Below are positions 17,528 to 26,802 of a stretch of 64,000 nt of DNA, in pieces. The notes under the pieces are model-generated. The model had not been told where the DNA came from. It saw nothing but the letters and a program-made list of their open reading frames with translations, and did not search any database. The translations under genes were made by a program, and so were the position numbers. Origin of the DNA: [Clostridium] symbiosum. Lineage in GTDB: Bacteria; Bacillota; Clostridia; Lachnospirales; Lachnospiraceae. Location: the NCBI GenBank assembly GCA_036419695.1, contig CP143946.1, forward strand, positions 2,102,001 to 2,166,000, in the 5' to 3' direction. Each line of letters opens with the position of its first letter. Position 1 is the stretch's first letter.

Positions 17528-19762
17528 ATGAGACTGAAATTTTTACATGATAAAAGAAAACAGCTTGAAGAAAAAAAAGGCACCTTCTCTCTTCCTGTAT
17601 TTATCATCGAGAGAAGCCGGCTGATAGAGATTGTATTTGTGGTGGCGGTGCTTCTTTCCATACTGGCTGCGCCCTTCGTCAATATCAATTATGACCTGAC
17701 CAGATATCTTCCGAAGACGGTCCAGTCCAAAGCCGGACTGGATCTGATGGAAGAAAAGTTCGGATATCCGGGAACCGGAAGAGTCATGATAGATGATGTG
17801 ACGCTTTACGAGGCAAAGCAGTACAAGGATAAGCTGGAAAAGGTGGACGGGGTCGACCAGATTATGTGGCTGGACACCGGCACCGACGTCTTTTCCGCAG
17901 ACGCCTTTATCAATTTTAACAGTATCGATGATTATTACAAAGACGGTTCGGCGGTTATGGACATCGTATTTGAAAAGGGAGATACCAGCCGGAAGACGTC
18001 GAAGGCCATCGATGCAATGAAAGAAATAACCGGGGAAAAGGGGCATTATGTAGGTATGGCGGTACAGAATAAGTCGCTTGCCGAGAATGTGACGAGGGAG
18101 ATGAAGATGATTCTCTCGCTGGGCGTGCTGATGATTTTCATTATCCTCTGCCTGACCACGAACTCCTGGTTTGAACCGGTGCTGTATCTGATTGTCATGG
18201 GAGTGGCGATTCTGATTAACAAGGGCACCAACATTTTCCTGGGAGAGATATCGTTCCTGACGAACAGCGTGTCGGCCGTACTTCAGCTGGCGGTATCCAT
18301 GGACTATTCGATTTTCCTGATCCATGCATTTACCAGGGAGAAAAACAAGGGGCTTGATCAGATGGAGGCCCTGACCAATGCCATCAACGAAGCTCTGAAC
18401 TCTATTTTTGCCAGCAGCCTTACAACCATTGTGGGATTTATCGTGCTTACCTTTATGAAGTTCAACATCGGCTTTGATATGGGCATTGTATTGGCGAAGG
18501 GAATTGTATTCAGTCTTCTGACTGTCGTATTCTTTATGCCGGCCATGATTCTGAGGCTGACGCCGATGATTGAGAAGACCGGCCACCGTTCCTTTATGCC
18601 GAGTTTTGATAAACTCAGCCGCGGGATTTACCGTATACGGTACGGAGTCCTGATCTTCGTGGCGATCTTCGTCATTCCTGCCTACACGGCCCAGAATATG
18701 AACAGCTTTCTGTTCGGCAACGACGCCGTAGGCGCCAGCGAGGGTACAAAGGTATACGACGATGAACAGCTGATTAATTCGAAATTCGGGCGCAGCAATA
18801 TGATGATGGCGCTGGTGCCGAATACCTCGCTGATCGATGAAAAGGCGTTTACCGACGATGTGGAAGCGCTGCCCTATACAAAATCCGTGACCTCCATGGC
18901 CGGATCCCTCCCGGACGGCGTTCCGGAAGAATTCCTTCCCGCGAGCATCACGGAGAAGTTACATAAGAACGACTATTCCAGAATCCTGATTTACGTTAGA
19001 AGCAAAGGTGAAAGCAAACTGGCTTACCAGTGCTCCGACGATATCCAGGGTCTGCTTAAAAAATATTACCCGGAAGAGTCTTACCTGGTGGGAACGACGC
19101 CGTCGACACAGGACATTGAGACGACAATTACAAAGGACTACAGCAGAGTCAATATTTTATCCCTGCTGGGCGTTTTCTTCGTCGTCATGTTCAGCTTTAA
19201 ATCGGTTATCATCCCGGTTATCATTATGATTCCCATCGAGGTGGCGATTTTCATCAATATGGCGGTTCCTTATATTAAGGGAGATACGATGATATTTATG
19301 GGATACATCATCGTGAGCTGTATCCAGCTGGGAGCCACGGTCGACTATGCGATTCTGACGACGAACAACTACCTGGAATGCAGAAAAGAGGCGGAGAAAA
19401 AGGAGGCGGCCATCCAGGCGCTGAACAGAAGTATTCCCGCCATTCTGACGTCCGGCTCTATTCTGACGATTGTGGGATATATACTCTATAACATTTCATC
19501 CGTGGCCGCCATCGGTGACCTGGGGCATCTGATAGGAAGAGGCGCCTGGATGAGTATGATTCTTGTATGTACGCTGATGCCGGCGTTCCTCGTTCTGTTT
19601 GACCATGTCCTGATGGATAATGAGTTTGAAAGAATCAGGAAATTCTTTGAACGCAGACGGATAAGACGGCGTGAGCGGCTTAAAACACTGGCGGGAAAAG
19701 TGACGAAAACCAGAAAAAATGACAGTGATGATGAAGATGGTAAGGAGGCCCGAAAGTCATGA
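17528..19762 (+). CDS. MMPL/RND family transporter
   Basis: 744 residues. Two repeats, each with one helix, an extracytoplasmic domain and a bundle of about five helices: first helix about 38-58, bundle about 195-350, second single helix about 376-395, second bundle about 535-700. Sterol-sensing-type motifs are visible (SVSMDYSIFLIH-like VSMDYSIFLIHAF and ATVDYAILTTNNYLE, each with the proton-relay Asp-Tyr). A basic Arg/Lys cytoplasmic tail follows. MMPL proteins export lipids or peptides with proton exchange; substrate unknown. The next gene starts within its stop codon (ATGA), so the two are translationally coupled. Confidence 0.88.
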   Translation: MRLKFLHDKRKQLEEKKGTFSLPVFIIERSRLIEIVFVVAVLLSILAAPFVNINYDLTRYLPKTVQSKAGLDLMEEKFGYPGTGRVMIDDVTLYEAKQYKDKLEKVDGVDQIMWLDTGTDVFSADAFINFNSIDDYYKDGSAVMDIVFEKGDTSRKTSKAIDAMKEITGEKGHYVGMAVQNKSLAENVTREMKMILSLGVLMIFIILCLTTNSWFEPVLYLIVMGVAILINKGTNIFLGEISFLTNSVSAVLQLAVSMDYSIFLIHAFTREKNKGLDQMEALTNAINEALNSIFASSLTTIVGFIVLTFMKFNIGFDMGIVLAKGIVFSLLTVVFFMPAMILRLTPMIEKTGHRSFMPSFDKLSRGIYRIRYGVLIFVAIFVIPAYTAQNMNSFLFGNDAVGASEGTKVYDDEQLINSKFGRSNMMMALVPNTSLIDEKAFTDDVEALPYTKSVTSMAGSLPDGVPEEFLPASITEKLHKNDYSRILIYVRSKGESKLAYQCSDDIQGLLKKYYPEESYLVGTTPSTQDIETTITKDYSRVNILSLLGVFFVVMFSFKSVIIPVIIMIPIEVAIFINMAVPYIKGDTMIFMGYIIVSCIQLGATVDYAILTTNNYLECRKEAEKKEAAIQALNRSIPAILTSGSILTIVGYILYNISSVAAIGDLGHLIGRGAWMSMILVCTLMPAFLVLFDHVLMDNEFERIRKFFERRRIRRRERLKTLAGKVTKTRKNDSDDEDGKEARKS

Positions 19763-22434
19763 GACATAGAAGAAAAACAGCAGTATTGATGGTGGCGGTC
19801 ACGCTTTCCATGAGCGTGGCGTCACCTGTCAGGGCGGCGGCTCCCCGTGTTCAGGTCGATGAGACAATGTATGTCAATATGGACTATTATGGAAAAACAA
19901 CAACGGTCAACGTCGTGAAGGGCTGCAGCACAAACGGTGTGGAGCAGTACACGGATTACGGCGTTTATGACAAGGTTGTCAATATGACGGATAAGACGGA
20001 ACCAAAGCTCGGGGACGGCAGCGTCACCTGGCAGCTTCCGGAAGGAAACAAACGGTTTTATTATCAATGCACCATGCCGGAGGGCTCGGTGGATCTGCCG
20101 TGGACCTTTGACATTTCCTATAAATTAAACGGTGTGGAGGCCGAAGCTTCCAAGCTGGCCGGAGCATCGGGACTCGTGGAGATCAATGTGAAGGCATTTG
20201 CCAACAAAAATGCCAGAGCCTATTATAAAAACAACATGGTACTGACCGTGGTGGTTCCGGTCGATATGGAGAAATGCTACAGCGTGGATGCCCCGGGTTC
20301 CCAGCTTCAGTCAATCGGCAATAATACGGTGGTTCTGTTTGCGGCGCTGCCGGGCGAAGACGGGGACTATACGGTGCGCATTGGAACTGATAACTATGAG
20401 AGCGTGGGCGTTGTCATGATGATGGTCCCGGGCACAGTGGATGCGCTTAATAACATCAAGGATTTAAAAGAGGCGAAGGATACCTGGCGTGAAGACGGGG
20501 ATAAAATGTACGACAGCATGAATGAACTGCTGCGTTCGATGGAAGCCATGAAGACCGATGTAACCCAGGTCAGGGGCGGACTGAACGCCCTCGACAGTGC
20601 CAGGGGGCAGATAAACGGAAACAGAAAGCAGATTGAGGCCCTTTCCACCCAGGCACTGAATGATTTGGCCTCGGTGACGGAACAGACTTCGAAGGTGATT
20701 CCCTACCTGGAAACGGCCAGGAGCGCGGTAACCGATATCAATGCAAATATGGATGCCATTTATAATACGATGGAAGACACCCAGGATGAACTGGACCGTC
20801 TCTACGACCGCCTGGGCGGGCTTAAGAGCTCCTTAAACTCCATGTCGGACCGGATTAGCCAGGGAATTACGCCGGAAGAGCAGAAGCAGCTGGCGGCCGC
20901 AATCAGCCAGCAGACGGCGGAAATCCAGCAGATTCTTGAAATCCTGGGCGGACAGCTGGGAGGAAGCACAGGCGCCTACAATCTGGCGGCCGCAGACCTT
21001 GAGGAGCTGGAAGAAAGCCTGGAATCGGCGGATTCCTTCCGTTATAACAGAAAGAAAAAAGCGGAGGCCGCTTCTGACAGTTCCGGAGCAGCGGATAACA
21101 CTGGCTCTGCTGATCATGCAGGAACAGCCGATAAGTCCGGCTCCGTCAACAATACCGGAGCAGCGGATAACACCGGCTCTGATGATAATGCCGGAACAGC
21201 CGACAAAGCCGGAGCAGCGGATAACACCAGTTCTGCCGATAATGCCGGAACAGCCGACAAAGCCGGAGCAGCCGATAACACCAGTTCTGCCGATAATGCC
21301 GGAACAGCCGACAAAGCCGGAGCAGCGGATAACACCGGTTCTGCCAATAACGCAGGAACAGCCGACAAAGCCGGAGCAGCGGATAATTCCGGCTCTGATG
21401 ATAACGCAGATACATCTGACAAATCGGGAGGATCCGATCATTCCGATTCTACTGATACAGCCGATAAATCGGGTTCCCCGGAGGACGCAGACATTCAGGC
21501 TTTTGGCGCAGTGGACATTCAGGCTTTTGGAACGGCAGCCGATATCAATACACTTTCGGGGGGACCTTCCGGACTTCCGGGAAGCGGCGGCGTCAGTGAC
21601 GATGATTTTGAGACGTGGAGCGAAGAACTGGATCCTTATGCAGACAATGTGGAGGAAGTTCTCCAGTCGCTTTCGGGAACGTCTTATCCGGCCGAGGTCG
21701 GAGCCATTCTTCAGAAAATCCAGGCCATGATTGGCGATGGCACGGCAGTGCAGCAGTCGGCGGGCCAGGTAATCGGAAAGATTAACGCCGTGTGCAGCGA
21801 CGTGGGAAATGTCGGTTCCAAGACGGCATCCACCGTATCGGCTCTCAGAAGCGTTACGGATGAACTGATCAATCTGTTAGACGACACCAGGGTCCTGATT
21901 GACACTGCGGACAGCTATGTTCCCTCCATGCTGGATGCGCTTTCGGATACGCAGGAACTGATGAACCGTCTGACCAGGGCAATGGGCAGCACGCATGATA
22001 TGCTGAGCCTGGTCAATTCCACGATGATAGCCGCAGGCGATTCTCTTGACGCAGGCACGAAGAACAGCCTGGAAGGCCTTCAGGGACTGCTGGATAAGAG
22101 CCTGACCACGCTCGACAGCATCACATCGGTGAGGACGGCCAGCGAGGGAATGAAGGATACACTGGACGAACAGCTGGACAAATATGAGGATGAAAATAAC
22201 TTCCTGAACATGGATCCGGAGGCCGATAAGATTTCCTTTACTTCCTCCAAGAACCCGTCGCCCCACAGTCTGCAGATTATACTCAGGACAGACGAAATAA
22301 GCGATGACGACGAAGCCACCGATATTTCCGATATGGAAGATGCGGAAAATGAGGAGGCAGGCCCGTTCACCAGAATGTGGAGAGTGATTACAAAAATATT
22401 CCATGCGGTGATTGATATTTTTACAAACAGATAA
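19759..22434 (+). CDS. Large exported coiled-coil protein with 18-residue tandem repeats, MMPL partner
   Basis: 891 residues. Signal peptide (VTLSMSVASPVRA), an N-terminal beta domain with YVNMDYYGK and YTDYGVYDKVVNMT that recurs in Firmicutes proteins encoded beside MMPL/YhgE-type genes, then long coiled coil (about 240-420). Residues about 445-565 are low-complexity Ala/Asp/Thr repeats of DNTGSADNAGTADKAGAA. A second coiled region follows and the protein ends in a basic amphipathic stretch (MWRVITKIFHAVIDIF). Start overlaps the MMPL stop. Likely a surface or periplasm-like partner of the transporter; function unknown. It is followed by a terminator. Confidence 0.75.
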   Translation: MRHRRKTAVLMVAVTLSMSVASPVRAAAPRVQVDETMYVNMDYYGKTTTVNVVKGCSTNGVEQYTDYGVYDKVVNMTDKTEPKLGDGSVTWQLPEGNKRFYYQCTMPEGSVDLPWTFDISYKLNGVEAEASKLAGASGLVEINVKAFANKNARAYYKNNMVLTVVVPVDMEKCYSVDAPGSQLQSIGNNTVVLFAALPGEDGDYTVRIGTDNYESVGVVMMMVPGTVDALNNIKDLKEAKDTWREDGDKMYDSMNELLRSMEAMKTDVTQVRGGLNALDSARGQINGNRKQIEALSTQALNDLASVTEQTSKVIPYLETARSAVTDINANMDAIYNTMEDTQDELDRLYDRLGGLKSSLNSMSDRISQGITPEEQKQLAAAISQQTAEIQQILEILGGQLGGSTGAYNLAAADLEELEESLESADSFRYNRKKKAEAASDSSGAADNTGSADHAGTADKSGSVNNTGAADNTGSDDNAGTADKAGAADNTSSADNAGTADKAGAADNTSSADNAGTADKAGAADNTGSANNAGTADKAGAADNSGSDDNADTSDKSGGSDHSDSTDTADKSGSPEDADIQAFGAVDIQAFGTAADINTLSGGPSGLPGSGGVSDDDFETWSEELDPYADNVEEVLQSLSGTSYPAEVGAILQKIQAMIGDGTAVQQSAGQVIGKINAVCSDVGNVGSKTASTVSALRSVTDELINLLDDTRVLIDTADSYVPSMLDALSDTQELMNRLTRAMGSTHDMLSLVNSTMIAAGDSLDAGTKNSLEGLQGLLDKSLTTLDSITSVRTASEGMKDTLDEQLDKYEDENNFLNMDPEADKISFTSSKNPSPHSLQIILRTDEISDDDEATDISDMEDAENEEAGPFTRMWRVITKIFHAVIDIFTNR
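21095..21440 (+). repeat. 54-bp in-frame tandem repeats
   Basis: Four full 54-bp units (21167-21220, 21221-21274, 21275-21328, 21329-21382) flanked by a 72-bp variant (21095-21166) and a degenerate partial unit. Each encodes 18 residues. Units are over 85 percent alike by eye, so copy number is likely to vary. Confidence 0.85.
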
Positions 22435-22445
22435 TAGAAGATGCG

Positions 22446-22485
22446 CAGGGGGCAGCCGGAAAGCGGATGCCCCCTGTTGGTTTTT
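22446..22485 (+). terminator. Terminator of the MMPL locus
   Basis: CAGGGGGCA (22446-22454) pairs exactly with TGCCCCCTG (22468-22476), followed by TTGGTTTTT. Confidence 0.75.
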
Positions 22486-22555
22486 AAGCGGAATTTGCAA
22501 TGGCCTAACCGATATTCATATGTCGATATTTCAAAAAAATACCGAAATAAACTCC

Positions 22556-22618
22556 TTGCATAAAAACGGATGTATATTATAATAGTAAAGTAAAATGTAA
22601 TTATCCCGCGAGCGGGAT
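22556..22618 (+). promoter_or_regulatory. folC promoter and leader hairpin
   Basis: TTGCAT (22556-22561), 16 bp, TATAAT (22578-22583). The leader has the dyad ATCCCGC-GA-GCGGGAT (22603-22618), then a T-rich stretch, possibly a small attenuator. Confidence 0.55.
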
Positions 22619-22678
22619 TCTTTGTTTCAAGTACGGGCGGCTTTGCCGCATAAAGATAAAGGCCTTTCTGGCAGAAAG

Positions 22679-24067
22679 ATGGTAAATAGGATGAAGGAAC
22701 GGAATAGAGCTGTCAATGAGGCGGCAAAATATCTGGATCAGATACCGAAGTTTTCCAAAGAGAAGCACACTGTTGAGATGGTCAGGGAAATGCTGAGAAT
22801 TCTGGGAAGTCCCCAGGATGATATGAAGATCGTGCATATAGCCGGAACGAATGGCAAAGGTTCCGTCTGTGCGTTTCTCTCCTCTGTTTTCAGGGAAGCC
22901 GGATATACGGCGGCCGTATTCACATCGCCCCATCTGCTTTCCATCACGGAGAGATTTGCCTTTAACGGTAAAGATGTGGACGACGAACTGTTCTTATATG
23001 CATATCGGAAAGTCCGGGACGCACAGGAAGAGTTTGAGAAGATTGGAGCGGGACATCCGTCCTATTTTGAGTTCCTGTTTTTGATGTTTATGGTGATGGT
23101 GAAGAAGTCACCCTGCGATTACGTAGTACTGGAAACCGGGCTTGGCGGCCGTCTGGATGCCACAAACTGTGTGGAACATCCTCTGGCCACCGTGATTACA
23201 TCGATCAGCCTGGATCACATGGAATACCTGGGAGACACGGTAGAGAAGATTGCCGGAGAAAAAGCCGGAATCATCAAACAGGGTGTCCCCGTAATATACG
23301 ATAACACGTCGGCTGAGGCGTCGGCGGTGATTAGAGCTAAGGCGGAGGAGATGGGCAGCAGGGCCTGGCCGGTGGACAATACGTCCTACAGCGGCCTGGA
23401 GCTTGACGGCGGCCATCTGAAGCTGAGGGCAAAGCAGGCGGACGGTGGGAAGGAGCATGCCCTCGATATCCCGTTTGCAGCGGAATACCAGGCGGTTAAT
23501 TCCATGCTGGCCTTCCGTACGGCCGAGATCCTTGGGATTGACGCGGAAGTAATCAGCCGGGGCATCGGACATGCCGTATGGCCGGGGCGCATGGAACAGA
23601 TAATGGAAAATGTATATCTCGACGGAGCCCACAACGAGGGCGGAATCCGCGAGTTTGCCAAAGCGGCCAGAGCTATCGCAGCGAAGCGTGGAGGCGGCAG
23701 AAGAATCCTTTTATTTGCCGTAGTTTCGGACAAAGAGTACCGTGAGATGGCCGAAATCCTCTGCCGGGAATTTATGCCGGACGTGCTGATATTGACCCAG
23801 ATTGAGTACGGCCGCGGTCTGGATATCAGAAAGCTGGACGAGGCCGCCCATGATGCATGGAAGAAAGTGGACAGCCTGCTCGGACGGACGGAAGCCGCGG
23901 GCAGGGCTGACGGAGAAAGCGGCCATGATATCCGCGTAATACCGACGGTAGCGGAGGCGCTTAAGGAAGCGGTAAGGGAGAAAAAACCGGAAGACACCGT
24001 TTTCTGTGCAGGTTCTCTTTACTTAATCGGAGAAATAAAAGATGTGCTGAGGAGGAATGAAGCATGA
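22679..24067 (+). CDS. folC: Bifunctional folylpolyglutamate synthase/dihydrofolate synthase
   Basis: 462 residues from this start. Adds glutamate to folates (and to dihydropteroate). Mur-ligase fold: P-loop IAGTNGKGSVCAFLSS, TSPHLLSITERFAFNG, the conserved LETGLGGRLDATNC, SLDHMEYLGDTVEKIAGEKAGI and the second-domain DGAHNEGGI. The start is uncertain: ATG at 22679 or 22691, both with weak ribosome binding sites; a TTG at 22622 overlaps the leader hairpin. The stop overlaps the start of the next small gene (ATGA). Confidence 0.93.
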   Translation: MVNRMKERNRAVNEAAKYLDQIPKFSKEKHTVEMVREMLRILGSPQDDMKIVHIAGTNGKGSVCAFLSSVFREAGYTAAVFTSPHLLSITERFAFNGKDVDDELFLYAYRKVRDAQEEFEKIGAGHPSYFEFLFLMFMVMVKKSPCDYVVLETGLGGRLDATNCVEHPLATVITSISLDHMEYLGDTVEKIAGEKAGIIKQGVPVIYDNTSAEASAVIRAKAEEMGSRAWPVDNTSYSGLELDGGHLKLRAKQADGGKEHALDIPFAAEYQAVNSMLAFRTAEILGIDAEVISRGIGHAVWPGRMEQIMENVYLDGAHNEGGIREFAKAARAIAAKRGGGRRILLFAVVSDKEYREMAEILCREFMPDVLILTQIEYGRGLDIRKLDEAAHDAWKKVDSLLGRTEAAGRADGESGHDIRVIPTVAEALKEAVREKKPEDTVFCAGSLYLIGEIKDVLRRNEA

Positions 24068-24219
24068 GTGACGAAGCGTTGACAATTGATTTTGATGAAG
24101 AGATAGAGCGTTTTAAACCCAGCCTTGAAGTGGAAGATATCGGCGAGGCAATTGTAAAAAGCGATTTAACAGACATGTCCGATATTATGATAGAACTTTT
24201 AAAGAGAATAAGAGAATAG
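24064..24219 (+). CDS. 51-residue conserved-looking acidic protein
   Basis: Encodes a short, acidic, helical protein (starts MSDEALTIDFDEEIERFKPS, ends IELLKRIRE). The ATG overlaps the folC stop (ATGA) and the stop lies 9 bp before the TPR gene, so it is translationally coupled on both sides, which argues that it is real. No motif recognised; function unknown. Confidence 0.6.
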   Translation: MSDEALTIDFDEEIERFKPSLEVEDIGEAIVKSDLTDMSDIMIELLKRIRE

Positions 24220-24228
24220 GCGGTAAGA

Positions 24229-25782
24229 ATGGATCAGATGAAAAAAATCCGCCTTGTTTCCAACAGCTTTTATAATGCAGGGCTGGAACTGGCGGGAAAA
24301 AGGGATTTAACAGGCGCGGTGCAGTATCTGCAGAAGTGCCTGAACCTGAATAAATACCATATTGAAGCAAGAAACCTGTTGGGATTAATCTACTACGAGA
24401 TGGGCGAAGTGTCGGAAGCGCTTGTTCAGTGGGTTATCAGCATGAATTTCCAGGAGAATGACAACAGGGCGGACTATTACCTCGGGCAGATACAGAGGAA
24501 GCCGGAACGCCTTGAACTGGCAAGCCAGAACGTAAAGAAATACAATCAGGCGCTTTTACAAGCGCAGAGCGGTAGCGACGATCTTGCGGTGCTGCAGCTG
24601 ACACGCGTCGTTGAAGCCAATCCCCGTTTTGTCAAGGCCCATCTGCTCCTGGCTCTTCTTTATATCAGCCATGAGGATTATACAAAAGCGGGCAAGTCGC
24701 TCTACAAGGTGTTAAAGATTGACAAGAATAACCCCAAAGCATCCTGGTATATGTCCATTGTCAAGGCAAGGACGGGCAAGGCCGAGATAGAGCGCAGGAA
24801 AATCAAGAATGCATTTTCCCACAGGCAGATGCAGGATGACGATGTTATTATCCCGCCCAGCTATAAGGAGAATACGGGATGGCAGTCCGTCCTCAACATT
24901 GGGGCAGGACTCCTTCTGGGAGCGGCCGTAATCTTTTTCCTGGTAATGCCTGCGGCTGCAAAAAAACTGAACAACGAGCATAACCAGGAGATTCTTCAGT
25001 ATAATGAACAGTTAAACCAGAAGAACGAAGAGATAAGCAATTTAAACAACAGCATTGTGACTTATAAAAGTGATAAGGAGTCGGCGGAAGAACAGCTGAA
25101 TAACTTCTTAAACAGCAATGAAAGCGTCGTAAACCAGTACAGTATCCTGGTGAAAATTCTACAGGCGTACAGGAGCAACAATCTGACCGAGGCGGTTTCC
25201 CTCTATGCCGGATTTAACCCGGCTCTGTTTACAGATGAGACGGATCTTGCCATCGCCAATTCGATCAAGCAGGATATTGAGACAAACGGCTACCAGACGC
25301 TGGAAGATCTGGCCTATACGATGTGGTCGGCCGGAAGAATGAGCGAGGCTCTGAATTATTATCAGACCTGTCTGAACATCAGGCCGGACAACCCCAAGGT
25401 TATTTTTAACATGGGTATGATCAACCGTTCCCAGGGACAGACCGAGACGGCCATCCAGCTGTTTACCCAGATTGTGACCCAGTTTGCAGATTCGGAATAT
25501 GCAGGCAAGGCGAGAACCCAGCTTGCCGAACTGGCGCCGCAGAGTGAGGCGGCAGGAGCGCCGGGACAGACTGCGCCGAACCAGACGCCGGCTGCTACGG
25601 AACCGCAGGGAACAGGCGGGACTGCCGGAGGGGCCGGTACAGGCGGAGCAGGAACCACCGCTCCCGAAACACAGCCGGAAACCGCGGCCGGAAATGCCGG
25701 AGAAACCCAGGCCGGCAGTGAAGCTCCGGGTAACGGCGGAGCCGCTGAGGAGAGCAGCGCTGCCGGTGAAGGCCAGGATTAA
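24229..25782 (+). CDS. TPR-repeat membrane protein
   Basis: 517 residues. Tetratricopeptide repeats at about 1-190, with GLELAGKRDLTGAVQYLQKC, the basic region after it, then a membrane helix (about 220-245, GAGLLLGAAVIFFLVMPAA), a coiled coil (about 250-295), further TPRs (about 345-430) and a Gly/Thr/Ala/Pro-rich low-complexity tail. One membrane crossing places TPR domains on both sides. A scaffold role is likely. AGGCGG precedes the ATG; it is last in a folC-small gene-TPR unit and is followed by a terminator. Confidence 0.8.
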   Translation: MDQMKKIRLVSNSFYNAGLELAGKRDLTGAVQYLQKCLNLNKYHIEARNLLGLIYYEMGEVSEALVQWVISMNFQENDNRADYYLGQIQRKPERLELASQNVKKYNQALLQAQSGSDDLAVLQLTRVVEANPRFVKAHLLLALLYISHEDYTKAGKSLYKVLKIDKNNPKASWYMSIVKARTGKAEIERRKIKNAFSHRQMQDDDVIIPPSYKENTGWQSVLNIGAGLLLGAAVIFFLVMPAAAKKLNNEHNQEILQYNEQLNQKNEEISNLNNSIVTYKSDKESAEEQLNNFLNSNESVVNQYSILVKILQAYRSNNLTEAVSLYAGFNPALFTDETDLAIANSIKQDIETNGYQTLEDLAYTMWSAGRMSEALNYYQTCLNIRPDNPKVIFNMGMINRSQGQTETAIQLFTQIVTQFADSEYAGKARTQLAELAPQSEAAGAPGQTAPNQTPAATEPQGTGGTAGGAGTGGAGTTAPETQPETAAGNAGETQAGSEAPGNGGAAEESSAAGEGQD

Positions 25783-25840
25783 GAGAGTCCCGGACCCGTT
25801 TTAAGCAGGGATTAAAACAAATTGTATAAATAAGAACAAT

Positions 25841-25890
25841 AGAAAGACACTACGGAAGATAAGAAATTACGCCCGTAGTGTCTTTTTTCA
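25841..25890 (+). terminator. Terminator after TPR gene
   Basis: AAAGACACTACG (25843-25854) pairs with CGTAGTGTCTTT (25874-25885), T run follows. Confidence 0.85.
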
Positions 25891-25948
25891 TATCATAGGA
25901 AAGTGCCTATGACTCTATATCATTTAAGCAGTCGAAAGGAGCATAAAA

Positions 25949-26290
25949 ATGCAGAATGAACTTTTTACCTATGAGGCGGATGGACAGGCGCTCATCATCC
26001 ATCTGCCCAAGGAACTTGATCATCACAACTGCCGTAATCTGAAATATGAAACGGATCTTCTGATGGAGGAGAATTATATTAATAAAATCGTTTTTGATTT
26101 CTCGCAGACGGAGTTTATGGACAGTTCAGGGATTGGCGTTCTTTTAAGCCGGTATAAGCAGATGGAAGGCAGCCGGGGAACGGTGAGGATTTATGGGGCA
26201 GGTCCGAGAATTACGAGGATCCTGACAATCGGAGGAATTATGCGGCTGGTAAAAAAATGTGATACAAGGGATGACGCAATTAATGGATAG
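25949..26290 (+). CDS. spoIIAA: Anti-sigma F factor antagonist SpoIIAA
   Basis: 113 residues, STAS domain. Unphosphorylated SpoIIAA displaces sigma-F from SpoIIAB in the forespore. The phosphorylated Ser lies in the conserved FMDSSGIGVLLSRY. GAAAGGAG precedes the ATG. First gene of the spoIIA operon; it overlaps nothing downstream with the chosen spoIIAB start (gap 16 bp). A short dyad CATAGG-CCTATG (25894-25911) lies upstream; I could not see a convincing sigma-H or Spo0A site. Confidence 0.96.
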   Translation: MQNELFTYEADGQALIIHLPKELDHHNCRNLKYETDLLMEENYINKIVFDFSQTEFMDSSGIGVLLSRYKQMEGSRGTVRIYGAGPRITRILTIGGIMRLVKKCDTRDDAING

Positions 26291-26306
26291 GGAGGATAAT
26301 AACGTG

Positions 26307-26798
26307 ATGACGGGACAAAACGTGCAGGAGATTCAGGAAAATATGGAGATAAAGGAACAGGAAACGAAAAAAACGCTCAGAAAAGAATGGATGAAAATGC
26401 AGATCGAAAGCCGGTCGGAGAATGAGGAATTCGCCAGGGTGACCGTGGCCGTATTTATGAGCCGCATGGACCCGACCCTGGAGGAGATTAACGATGTAAA
26501 AACCGCCGTGTCGGAGGCGGTGACGAACTGCGTGATTCACGGATACGGAAACGGGGAAGGAATCATTTACATAGAAACCGGCATCGAGGAGGACGAACTT
26601 TCAGTCTGGATCAGGGATGAGGGCAGGGGTATCGACAACATTGAAAAAGCAATGGAACCCATGTATACCAGCGATACCAGCGGAGAACGGTCCGGAATGG
26701 GATTTTCCTTTATGGAGGCATTCATGGATCGGGTGGAAGTAGAGTCGGAACCGGGCCGGGGAACTATGGTAAAAATGAAAAAGAAAATCGGCAGGTGA
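26307..26798 (+). CDS. spoIIAB: Anti-sigma F factor / serine kinase SpoIIAB
   Basis: 163 residues. GHKL-type serine kinase that binds sigma-F and phosphorylates SpoIIAA. N box SEAVTNCVIHGYG, G1 box IRDEGRGIDNIEKAMEPM and G2 ERSGMGFSFMEAFMD are intact. The usual protein starts near MKMQIESRSENEEFARV, so this start gives about 30 extra Glu/Lys-rich residues. GGAGG at 26290-26295 supports ATG 26307 (or GTG 26304), whereas the internal ATG at 26394 has no clear site. The extension is therefore probably real. Confidence 0.94.
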   Translation: MTGQNVQEIQENMEIKEQETKKTLRKEWMKMQIESRSENEEFARVTVAVFMSRMDPTLEEINDVKTAVSEAVTNCVIHGYGNGEGIIYIETGIEEDELSVWIRDEGRGIDNIEKAMEPMYTSDTSGERSGMGFSFMEAFMDRVEVESEPGRGTMVKMKKKIGR

Positions 26799-26802
26799 CT
26801 CT

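Noticed and set aside
17543..18586. 347-codon minus-strand frame inside the MMPL gene
   Set aside because: Antisense shadow of a clear transporter; high His and Gln, no motif.
21095..21440. Regular repeats considered as a CRISPR array
   Set aside because: Units are contiguous with no unique spacers and stay in frame within a coding gene.
20833..21441. Minus-strand frame with regular Cys-Ser-Gly-Phe-Val repeats
   Set aside because: Antisense reading of the 54-bp coding repeats; periodicity comes from the sense gene.
22556..22678. folC leader considered as a T-box or folate riboswitch
   Set aside because: Only one short hairpin is visible; none of the conserved T-box or THF riboswitch blocks could be found.
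25894..25911. Dyad CATAGG-CCTATG before spoIIAA as a Spo0A or sigma-H element
   Set aside because: Matches neither the Spo0A box nor sigma-H -35/-10 pattern well enough.
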